A stretch of 64,000 nucleotides of DNA from Meloidogyne chitwoodi (lineage: Eukaryota; Nematoda; Chromadorea; Rhabditida; Meloidogynidae), in the NCBI GenBank assembly GCA_015183035.1, contig JACZZP010000012.1, forward strand, positions 2,108,001-2,172,000, written 5' to 3'. The notes under the pieces are model-generated. The model saw only the letters and a list, made by a program, of their open reading frames with translations, had not been told where the DNA came from and did no database searches. How positions within the stretch are numbered: the first letter of the stretch is position 1; every line of letters starts with the position of its first letter. Both the position numbers and the translations under genes were made by a program. Positions 11,840 to 21,986 of this stretch are shown piece after piece.

Positions 11840-13000
11840 ATGTAGGTCAATAAATTAAATATTTAAATTAACATTAAGTAAACTTTTAATTAAAAAACAA
11901 AGCTTAGTAAGAGCCAAAAAATGTGCGCTCAAAAATGTAAAAAAAGGCCTTTTCTGCGCTTCCCACCCTTTTTTACAGCTATTTTTTGTTATTTCCGCTG
12001 AGTGTTTGCGTGTGAATGCTTGAGTAGGTGGATGAGAAAAATGAGAAGAAAAATTTTTTACTTTTATGGCTGCTAATCAAATATTTTTTTTCTTGCCTTT
12101 TCCCCCATTTCTTCTCATTTTTCTCATTCATTTCTTCCATTTTACTTGGCATAAGCTAAAAAATGGAAAAAATGCCAAAAAAGAATATATGAACGTATAT
12201 TTTAATGAATTTTTTCCTTTTATAAAAAAGCTAATGTGAAATTTTTCCATTTGAGTAGGAAGAAAAAAGAGGAGAATATTAAAGTAGGCCCATTATATAT
12301 ATAAGCAACCGATTAATTTATTTCTATAAAAAAATTTATCAATATGATTCTTTGCAAGGGTCTTCTATCGAGCTTTTACGTATTTCTTCGTCATAATCCA
12401 AAACTCATTAAAAATGTAAAATTTAAGTAAAAATAAATAAAAAAGGAAAAGGGAAAATGCAAAAAAGACAAGTAGTAATTTATTCCAACGTTTTACTCGT
12501 TTGTATAAATTTTTAGCGGCATGTTAAAAGTTGATTTATGTTTTTTCTCTTTTAAAAACTTTTTCTTTAACAATCAGAATTATAACTCTCTTAATATTTG
12601 CTTAAGTTCAAGATTTAGATTTAAAAAAAATAAAGAAAAAAGAGAATAATTTCTTTATTATTCTGGCACAGGATTTTGAGGAAATTATTGGTAAATTATA
12701 TAGATAGGTATATTTATTTTTTACTTAGATGCGTTTAGGTTTTTAATCCAAAAAATCAGAATTGTAAAATCAAGTTAATAAATAAACTTGGAATACAAAA
12801 ATAAAAACAAACCAGAATTAAAATTATTAAATCAGAAATTGTAAAAAACAACATTAACGAAAAAACATTTCCAGAATATGCGAAATTAAAAATAAATTCT
12901 GATTTTTGAACGCACCCAAATTAAAAATGTTTTTGGTAAGGGACAAGGCAGTGATTTAAAACTAACAATTATTAATATTATTTTTCTTCTATTTTTATTT
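11840..13000. other. 1.16 kb spacer between the receptor gene and aromatic-rich gene 7
   Basis: No coding exon found. It should hold the receptor promoter (near 11840-12200) and the gene 7 3' UTR. A block around 11935-12035 is slightly less AT-rich but not coding. Dispersed ATTCTGATT and AATAAATAAACTTGG motifs occur at 12760-12900. Confidence 0.4.
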
Positions 13001-14116
13001 CTACGTGGGATTGAACGCCGGTACCCATTCAGCTTTATAATCCCTTATTTCTGGTTTATGTGAATCTGGGTTTGAAAGGTTCTTGTCCCATAGGTAAAGA
13101 AGGCGCCAATCTTTGTGTCGTTGGAACCAACTCATTGAGGAAATCCAATTACGATTTAATTGTGTAAAAGAAATGGTCTAAAATGAAAAAAATTATTTTT
13201 TAATAACAAAAAGATGACCCCATTGCGATAAAGAGCCAACCCCTTGTACAGTCCGTCCTCCATACCTGTGCCAAACGAGAAGATTAATGGCCCATCAAAT
13301 ATAGATACTGTCGAGAAGCCAGCTCCGATAGCGATAACTGCCCAAGTATGAGTTGTAATAGGGATCATACCATCTATTTTTGGATTTTTTTATTTAGAAA
13401 TATTATAAAAACCTCCTTGAGTAATAAGGCAAACTATAATCTCTGAAAATATCTCCTTAATTATTCGAAATTAAATAATGCTCACAAGTAACTTCTGTAA
13501 CGACTATAGTAGTTATATGGATAATATCCGGAATAGCTAAAAGTAAATATATTTCCTTGAATTATTTAAAATAAAACCCGTAAGGATAGTAGTAACGACT
13601 GTAAGGATAGGAGTAATAGCTTCCATAGTAGTAAGGCGAATAATTGTAGTAAGAGTCAGTCTTAAAACAGAATGTTTTATGTAATATAAATTCTGATTTA
13701 TAGTTTTAGAATTCCGGAAAAGTTATTTTTAAAAAAGTTTCAAATTATTCTGATTTTAACATTTTTGTTTCGGAAAGTTTATTTTGTAATTGCCAATTTT
13801 TGAATATTGAATTGTAAAATAAGTTTTATTAAAACTTTCACTTACCAAATAGCGATAAGGATACTAAAACAGAATAAAAAGTTTATTAATATTTTTTGTT
13901 AAATAAAAACTTGCCCAATATCTCGAACTATAATATGGATAATAGTAGTAGGAAGAAAATGATGGTCTGTACCTATATTAGATTATTATTAAAGCAAATA
14001 TTTTAAAAAATAGAAGCATACAAATCAGGCGATGAATAAGTGCGAGTTAAACCTAAAGGAGAATAACTTGAAAGAGCTAAAGCTGAACGTGTCCGAACAA
14101 GCGCATAGTCTGACAT
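13001..14116 (-). CDS. Aromatic-rich family protein 7, with one in-frame TGA
   Basis: Start MSDYALVRTRSALALSSYSP, a Ser/Arg leader as in members 5 and 6. Exons 14022-14116, 13915-13972, 13846-13863, 13578-13660, 13486-13536, 13413-13442, 13208-13373, 13001-13177; 226 codons. The middle is extremely Tyr-rich (PYYYGSYYSYPYSRYYYPYG). The intron at 13864-13914 begins GC. In exon 7 the frame reads ...SWLLDSIYI, then TGA (13295-13297), then WAINLLVWHRYGG and on in frame into a last exon that is clearly coding (MSWFQRHKDWRLLYLWDK). So either the protein stops at the TGA, or the TGA is removed by a splice I cannot place, or the copy carries a nonsense mutation. Orientation is opposite to most of the cluster. 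Function unknown. Confidence 0.65.
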
Positions 14117-14692
14117 TTTTTGTCTATAACTTAAAATAAATTTATAATTTAAAATATTTCTTTTAACAAAGCTATAATTCTCAGCTCAACGAATTTTCAA
14201 AAGTCAAATAAAAGTTTAAAAATGAAAAAATTCATTTAGTTAATTTTGTAATGATTGGGCAAAATTTAACGCCAATTGACGTTAATGTGTTTAATAAAAT
14301 TCTTGGATTTTTTACTTTCTTATTTTCTCTCTTCATCTCATATTTCAATCTTTACTTTCCATTCAACATTTTACATATGTACGTTCTTAAAAAAAAGAAT
14401 GAATTTGTGTGGGTGGAAATAAAAAGATTTGGCCAGTTGCGATTCTATCCAGTTCTTCGAACAGAGGATATTAAATAATAAAGCATATACACATAAAATA
14501 TTTATTTAATGTCTAATGGTTCACAAGTAAATTCTTAATTTCCTCGTTAAAGTTCATTTCTTGAGCATTAAGAGATCAATACAAGGTCAGTTGCCTTTGA
14601 AGAAAAGGAAGAGAAACTTTTCTTATGGGATTTATTGTTTTGCCTGATCAAAATCAAACAGAAAAAGTAGTTCTATTACATAGTTGATTCAA
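14117..14692. other. Spacer upstream of aromatic-rich gene 7
   Basis: AT-rich. A 75-codon open frame at 14251-14478 (+) has one hydrophobic stretch but no family resemblance or splice context, and I do not call it a gene. Confidence 0.35.
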
Positions 14693-14893
14693 CCGGAAAA
14701 TTGTAATTCTGATTTAATTATTTTCCGGAAATACAATAGTAACTCTGATTTAACTATTTTCCGGAAATCACAATTGTAATTCTGATTTAATTATTTTCAA
14801 GAAATCACAATTGTAATTCTTATTTAATTATTTTCCGGAAATTGTAATTCTGATTTAACTATTTTCCGGAAATCATAATTGTAATTCTGATTA
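14693..14893. repeat. Minisatellite with TTCCGGAAA / ATTCTGATTTAA unit
   Basis: About five to six imperfect tandem copies of a 35-42 bp unit: CCGGAAATnnCAATTGTAATTCTGATTTAAnTATTTT. The unit contains the palindrome TTCCGGAA and a near-palindromic ACAATTGT. Similar single copies are scattered at 6500-6550, 13690-13770 and 15835-15870. Confidence 0.8.
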
Positions 14894-14943
14894 AGGTTCT
14901 AATTCATCATTCTTAGTTGTTCTTTTTTCTCATCTCTTCATTT

Positions 14944-15222
14944 TCAAATGTACCAACGCTCTGGATCGAGTACCCATTGATATGGCTGGTAAATTGCATC
15001 AGACGGACATTTAGCATGAAGACGTTGATCGACAAGTACAAGGCATTTTGGACATTTTTGCTGAAAAATTATTTCCAGAAATATTCTACAAAGGTTTACC
15101 AAATTTTTGGTCAAATTCGGTGCAACTTTAGCCTGTACATAAGCTGATGAACGTGCCAGACGTAGTTGATAGTCTCCATGCCTACAAATTTGTGCTGAAA
15201 AGTTTGAGCAACGAGACTCCAT
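14944..15222 (-). CDS. Small CxxC protein, unrecognised
   Basis: Two exons, 15100-15222 and 14944-15060, 79 residues. The ATG lies 17 nt downstream of an acceptor-like TATTTTTAG, which would suit a trans-spliced leader, and an in-frame TGA precedes it. Visible features are three Cys/His-containing N-terminal motifs (SRCSNFSAQICRHGDY), KCPKC near residue 43, another Cys (AKCPSD), and an aromatic C-terminus QPYQWVLDPERWYI. The pattern could bind zinc but I do not recognise a family. The intron 15061-15099 is exactly 39 nt and has no in-frame stop, so an unspliced 92-residue form would also be open. Confidence 0.6.
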   Translation of the reverse strand: MESRCSNFSAQICRHGDYQLRLARSSAYVQAKVAPNLTKNLVNLCRIFLEIIFQQKCPKCLVLVDQRLHAKCPSDAIYQPYQWVLDPERWYI

Positions 15223-15662
15223 TCAACAAAATATTATTGCTAAAAATATATTTTAAAATTTTTGTGATTTTTAGAGATTTTAGAAAAGTTAAAGGGAACT
15301 TTTTTAAGCAAGAAAAAATTACTATAAAAATGTTGAGGCTTGCAGAGAAGAGAAAAGATAAAAGAGGGAGGGAAAGCATAAACAACAACTGCTGATCTTA
15401 TTTGCTTAATGAAATATAAAATTTGTAATGAAAGAATAGAATGTATGCTAGTATATTCATCTAACAGAAAATCCAAGTTGAGGAAGTTTTTAGTTCATAA
15501 ATAAAATAGACACAACTGATTGTTTTTGATTTTTTAACTTTTAAGGCAAAACACTAAAAATACGAATAAAAACTAAATCGTATATAAGGAAATATATAAA
15601 AAGTGGAAGATAAAAACAAAAAATAATTTTATAGGATACAGTTGTGAGTTTATTTTTCCATT
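15223..15662. other. Spacer between the small CxxC gene and the copine gene
   Basis: Contains the 5' flank of the CxxC gene and the 3' flank of the copine gene, both on the minus strand. Overlapping open frames on both strands around 15240-15476 show no codon or domain signal. Nothing else seen. Confidence 0.4.
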
Positions 15663-18600
15663 TCAAAAGAAATGAGTACTCTGCATTCTATCGGTTAACC
15701 CTTCATCATCATTGCTATTATTACTATAATTATCATCCTGTGCAGGTGGTGTTGGTAGTAATCTTCTGTGCGTACGAGGAGAACCAGAATATTGGGCAGT
15801 CACTAAATTATTATTAAAATTTAAAACTTTCTGGAAGCATTTAAATTTTCCGGAAAATATTAATAATATTCCTTTGTTCTTACCAGACTTTCTCGGCCTT
15901 GTTTGTATTCCTGCTAGTATTTCTTTGTTTGTTTTTAGGCTGCTACTTCTTCGCGCACTTACTCCTGATATAGAAGAATCACGAAGGCGATGAGCTGCTG
16001 GGGAAATTAGTAATTGACGATCACTTTCAGTAAAGGGATCATCAGGATCACGTGGGGAAATTCCTTTGGACTAAAATTGAAATTCTAAAAAACAAATATT
16101 TTAAGAAGAAAACCTTCATATATCCAATTAATTGTCCAGGAACTTCAAAAAGCACTTCCTTTGCCAATTTAGCCTTGGCTTGTGCCAATTCCAATTCACT
16201 CATAGTTCTATGCGGAGGTAAAAATTTGCGAATTTGGACAAACTGGATAATGACAAAAAAATAATTTTTTTTAAATGAAAGTACTTGAACAATATCTCTT
16301 TTCGCATATTTTTTATGTGAACAAAGAAGTCTGTTATCAGAATCCAAAACTTTCATTTCATCAAAAGTATCATAACCAACACCAACTACAATTATTGATA
16401 AAGGCAATGAAGAAGCCTAAAAATATTTTTTTAATTTTATTAATTTTTTACTTTGATAATTTCCTCTTTTGTCTGTTCAAAATCAGTTATTGCCCCATCA
16501 GTTATTATTAATAATACACAATATTTGCATCCATTTTCAGGTAATGAAGCCGCTCTTCTTGCAGCCAAGCGAATTGTTGGAGTGAAATCGGTTGGTCCAC
16601 TAATTAAAATCATAGAAACTATATTAATTTAATTAAAAATAATACCTCAACTCTACTTTAGACTGAGAAATGCTATAAGCTTCAAGAACACCATCAACAC
16701 TAAAATTAAATATTTTTTGTTTTCATAAAAAAATTTACCCCTTGCAGCGGGGATCATTAGTTTCTAGATTCTTTAAAAATTTAAAATTTAATAGCATATT
16801 TTTATTTTCAACTAACCAAAGGAAAATTGTAGTGAACTTTGTCATCTACTGAAGGTATTTTAGCACCAAACCCGTAAGCATTAAACAACTAAATATATTA
16901 AAATTATTTTAATTTTAAATAAATACTTTGCTTCTACTGTAATGCTGACAAATTTCTAAAATTGCACCAATTGCTAATTCGTATTGATTCATTCGATCGC
17001 GACGATGAAGTGACGATTGATCTTGCATTGGTAAGTTCGATTTTGTAAAGTCAACCTTAAAATTAATTTTAATTATTTAAAACTTGTTTTACAACTTACC
17101 GACACAGTAAAATCCAATTCCGTTCTAAAAATAAAAACAATTTAGAAAATTGTGAGGAAGGTTTTTTGCTTACCCGCCCCTAATAAAATCTAAAAAAGTG
17201 TAGTCATTCCATAAATATATTCTGTGAATGTGAATTTGCCCGGAGTCAACATATTTTTTGTGTTTTTTCAGTTTCTTTTCATTAATCAAGGGCAATTCCT
17301 TATCTAATCTACAAAGAAGTCGATTTACTGTTGTCTGGCAAGAACCAACTAAATCATGATTTCCATCTTGATCCCAGTCAAAACACTTCAAATTTTGACA
17401 AAATTTTTAATAACCAAAAATGATCTTTCTTACCTCAATAAAAAAATATCTATCTTTATCACCATAACATAGCTGTTGAGTTAATATTTCAAATGGTTTC
17501 CATTTCGGATTTAAATTTTGTTCGTGATATCTCGTTCGAAAAGCCAATTGAAATCTAAATTTTTTATAATTTTTTAAATTAAAGAATATTTTATTTATAA
17601 CGTGTTATCATAATTGATACGGCTAATCTTCAAGAATGGATCACATTTTCCTAGAAAATCTTTTCGATCGAGATTGTGGCCACTAACAACAAAATAAACA
17701 GATTCTTGCCGACCTTCACTTAATTCTTCAGCTACTACAGTTAATAATCCAGTAAATTCTCCTTCTTCCCTTAAAAGTTGATTAAATTAATTTTAAATTT
17801 ACAATTGTAAATTAAAGTTTAGGAAAATAAAATTGAATTGTAAAAAAAGTTTTAAGTCAAGTTTAATATTTGTAAAAACAAGTTTTAAAATAATTTTTGT
17901 AACTTGTTTTTCTTTTTTGTAAAACAAGTTTATTTATTTAAAACAATTTTCAAAAACAAATGTAAAAACCTAATAGAAATAATCATTTAAAATCTGATTC
18001 ATTTATAATCTTTGCTCTCTAACTAATTTCCAATAGAGATTTCTTTTTAAAAATTTTTGTTCCTTTACCAATTAAATTACTATTCAATTTTCTTTTTTAC
18101 TAAAAATATAAGTAAATTATTTTTTCTTTTTTAAAGAAAATAATAATTTTTAATTGGCACTATTTAAAATCCAATTTTATAATTATAAGTAATTTTAAGA
18201 ATTTTTACATTAAATTCTTTGACATTCTATTCATATTTGCTCCAACAAGCTCATGTAGTAACATTGAACATTGACCTATTCGTTTTGGAAATAGTCTACC
18301 TGCTGGGTTTAAGCCTTCCTTGTTTTTATCAAAAACTTCAAAATGAAGTCGTTGCTAAAAAATCAAAAAATATTAAAAATGTTTAAAATTTACTTGTTCC
18401 TCAAAGAAATAGGTTAAGCAAATTTTTGTACTCCATTCTGGGCAATCTGTATTTCCAACAACTTCTGTCTGTCCAAGCATTTCCCATTGTCTACTGGGCG
18501 AACTGGCTGAATCACAAACACTTACTCGGCAATAAGGATCAATACATTCATCTGGATCTAAGTCTCGAAGCTCTCTATAATTAAAAAAAATATTAATAAT

Positions 18601-18973
18601 GTTCATTTGTTCTGTTATAAAGCTGGCAATGAACCCAAATTTTTCTAATTAAAAAATTTTGTTTTAAAAATATTATAAAATTATAATTTCAATTTTACTT
18701 TGCTGTAATAGTCAGCATAACTCTTGAACAAAGCTCTTGTCGTCTAATTCCATCACCTGGTCCAGATAAATCTGTCCAATCACCTCCTCTTAATGGTGAA
18801 GAATTCATGCCGGGAATACTTGCTGTTGTTTCATCAATTTCAAAATTCTCCATTTTTTTTATTTTGTATAGAGGGGGTCGTCTAGCTAACGAATTTGAAC
18901 GATTAAAGGATGAAATTGATAATGAAGATTTTAATTTAGTAGTTGTTTTTGGTGTTTTTCGACGAACAGACAT
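15663..18973 (-). CDS. Copine (two C2 domains plus vWA/copine domain)
   Basis: Copines are Ca2+-dependent phospholipid-binding proteins; the C. elegans relatives NRA-1 and GEM-4 act at membranes with ion channels. Sixteen exons give about 716 residues: 18699-18973, 18394-18574, 18209-18354, 17602-17769, 17434-17554, 17174-17385, 17100-17124, 16927-17055, about 16817-16888, 16739-16770, 16646-16699, 16452-16599, 16285-16416, 16114-16242, 15884-16070, 15663-15802. After a basic Ser-rich leader of about 90 residues come C2A (DPDECIDPYCRV...), C2B (DRKDFLGKCDPFLKI, CFDWDQDGNHDLVG) and the vWA domain with MIDAS-like DFTKSN, then YELAIGAILEI, NAYGFGAKIP, LIITDGAITD and LSIIVVGVGYDTFDEM. The Ser/Pro/Asn tail (after VLFEVPGQLIGYM) is variable in the family. 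The long leader is not typical of vertebrate copines. Which nematode copine it matches cannot be decided here. Confidence 0.93.
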
Positions 18974-21116
18974 TGAAAAAAAATTTTAATTTTTTTTTAA
19001 CAGAAAATATTTTTTAAATAAAATGGAGGAATCGGGAAAGTAAAGATTTTTTTGTTTAAAAACAGAAAGTTTTTTTTTATATAAAAGTAAGAAAAAGAAG
19101 GGGAAAAGCTTGGAACGTGATCCATTTATCTGCTTTATCCTAACTTTTGTGCAGTGCGCAAACTTAAACATTTTTAATGAAAACAAAAGGAAAAAGTATG
19201 TGAAGGTGGTTATTTTCAATTTTTATTATAAATTACTAACAACATTAAACATTGTATTACAAACTTATTTTACAATGTTTTTGTTTTTCAATTTTTTAAA
19301 TGTTTTTACAATTATAATTTAATTGTGTTTTTTAAATGTTTTACAATCTAAAACAAATATCAAGTAGAAGTATTTTTCTTTAGTTTGTAATTGGAGAAAA
19401 AAAGGTTAAAAAAGGGTTTAAATAAAAAGTACTAGAAACTCTAAAATTGTGCCAATAACAATTGTTATGTAAAGAAAAAAGATTTTTTATTGTTATGAGC
19501 GGCACACATCACACAGAAGCTATAGGGAGAGTCAAGTGCGAAAGAAAAAATAAGGTGAAAGGTAAAATTGCATCTATTCTCATTCAATAAAATACTAAGG
19601 GAATTTGGATAAAAAAAATTATTTGTTTATTTTTTTTTTTGAAAGCTAAATTGTTTTTCTTAGAAATATCAATTTTTTATTAAAACTTGAATACATTTAA
19701 AGTTTATTTTAGGCAAAAGCTATAATATATATTTAATTATTTAAAGAAGGCATAATTTGAGCTTTGTGAGAAAAAAAAAAGAGAGAAAGAAGAGAAATGT
19801 GAGGAAAAGCTAATGGATAATATAAAATGGCATCCTTTTTAGTTTAGCAGAAGAATACCTAATGGAAAAATAAATATCCTTTTAATATGTAATTTGAATA
19901 AAGGAGAGAATGAAGATGTTATACTAACACGCATTGCTTTTTTAGCCCGTTATGAAAAGACACTTTTTTACTGGATGACAACGGAAGATGTTGATGTCAT
20001 TTTTAGGCAATAAAAAATGAAAAAAATAAATTGACCGTTTATTAGGTTTGGGAATTGTATAATTTAATAAAAAAATATTTGAAAATATAAAAAAAGAGTA
20101 AATTAAATATTCTGAAACTTTTTCAAGTTTTTTTAAAGGGAAAGAGAAGGGAATAATTAAAGTTAACTTTTTTAAATTAATTATTAGTTTTCTAACTTTT
20201 TTTTTTAATATTTATTTTAATTTTAAACTAACATTTTTATTGTACCAAAAATTTGGGAATATAAAGAAAAATAAAGCAAAGAAGAAAATAAATGAAATTT
20301 ATTTTAAAAAATAAAGGCAAAATATAAATAAATATTTATTTATAAAGACAAATTGTCCTGACTTAAATAAGCAATATAAAAAAAATAAAATTAGGATATA
20401 AAATAGAAAAACAATAACAAAAAGAAATAAATAGTTGAGTATTTTCCAAGTTTATTTTCGTTTTCCGCTTTTTTTTTTTATTTTTTTTAAATTTTATTTA
20501 AACAGAAAGATTAATGCAAATTGACACGATTTTAAAAAATAAAAGTAGATTAATCTCTCTCTCTCTATTAAATAAAAATAAATTAACTTAAAGTAAATTA
20601 AATTTATTTATTTATATTTATTCTAAGTGGACGTTTCAGTTCCAGTCTAATAACTAAAGGATTAACCAATAAAAAATATTTTAATATAATTTTAATAAAA
20701 ATAATTAAAGTAATTAAAAGTAAATATTTTATTTCTCTTATTTATTTATTTCTATTAGTTTATTAATTTTTAAATATATTTATATTTTTTTCCCTAAAAT
20801 TTCTCTTTTATAAAACACTTTTGGAAAACAAAAATATATTTATTTATATTTTTAAAAAAGAGAAAAGATCCACTTTAAAATTATTTATTGGAAAAAGAAT
20901 GCAAAATAAATCAATTGTTCTAAATTTGGTGGTAAAATTTATGTACATTTGTTTTGTGTTATTTCTCGGCTGGTAAAGATTTTTACTTCTATTTATTTTA
21001 TTTTTCATTGTTTTTATTTATATAAATCTTTGTTTATATTTTTTACTATTTTCTTAATTCAAAGCCTTCAATTTTTGGTATCAATTTTCTTCTTCTTTTT
21101 GTCCAACTTTGCCCTT
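18974..21116. other. Gene-free AT-rich spacer between the copine and unc-51
   Basis: Divergent promoters of two genes. I find no coding exon, tRNA or snRNA. There is a CT microsatellite near 20553-20566 and many A/T homopolymers. A slightly GC-richer block at 19495-19560 could be a control element but has no recognisable motif. Confidence 0.4.
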
Positions 21117-21256
21117 TTGAACATTTTATATCACCTTCTCTTTGGACATTTTGTTTCTTTTTAACATTTGAACGTTTTGTCCAATTTGCCTTATGGAGCA
21201 TTTTGTCTATTTTAAATTAGACATTTTAGTCTGTTTTTCACTATTGGACATTTTCT
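21117..21256. repeat. 25-bp-period minisatellite with (G/A)ACATTTTGT core, 5' of unc-51
   Basis: Six imperfect copies start near 21117, 21142, 21167, 21192, 21217 and 21243. Each has a TTGGACATTTTGT-like head and a pyrimidine-rich tail. It lies about 0.75 kb before the unc-51 ATG. The head resembles the unit of the minisatellite at 53862-54078. Confidence 0.65.
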
Positions 21257-21986
21257 CCTGTTGTTGATTTGTATTAATTAAATATGAAAGACGTCACATT
21301 TTGTCCCATGCTTTTATTGACTTGTTTGTTATTAGATTAATGTTAATTGTAAAAATAGAGAAATAGAGTAAATTATACATGTGTCAGACACAACATATAA
21401 ATGTATCAATATATTTAAATAGAATCATTTTGTACTTTATATTATCTTTTTTGATTATTATTTTTTTACTTTTCATTCTAGTATACATATATTAAAAGTA
21501 GTAATATAATATCTTCTCTTGGATGTATAAATATATTTTTGTTGTGTAAGCAATCCTTTTCTTTTTTAAGTTTTTGCGGCTTTTCTTTCTCTTTTTAAGC
21601 TTTTTAGTCTTTCTCCTCTTTTTACTTTACTATATTATATTTATTGATTATTGTCCCAAAGGATTTTCTTAGAGAGAAAATATTTATATGTTCATATCTT
21701 CTTTTTTAAAAAGAAATTGACAAATTGAGTTTGTATAAGTTGTTGAAATGTTTGATAATTTATATTTTCTATTTATTTTAAATCTTTTTTTATGATAGTT
21801 TGTTTAAAAACACAACTCTTTTTGTTGTTAAAGTCCAAATATTATTCTTACTTTCATATTTGTTTATTTTATTGATTCCCTTAAATCATTCATATAAATT
21901 TCGATGCGTTAATCCTTTATAGTTTTTTATTTTAATATTTTTCTTTTCAATTTTTCAGTGAATGAAATAAATCAAAAACAAAGTTT

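Noticed and set aside
13001..13020. B-box-like GTTCAATCCC on the minus strand, resembling a tRNA T-arm
   Set aside because: It is the end of the coding sequence of aromatic-rich gene 7 (…AFNPT, stop).
13295..13297. Selenocysteine at the in-frame TGA of aromatic-rich gene 7
   Set aside because: No Sec-containing family context and no SECIS-like hairpin noticed; nematodes have very few selenoproteins.
14693..14893. CRISPR-like array
   Set aside because: Units are adjacent and imperfect with no unique spacers of constant length, and this is a eukaryotic genome.
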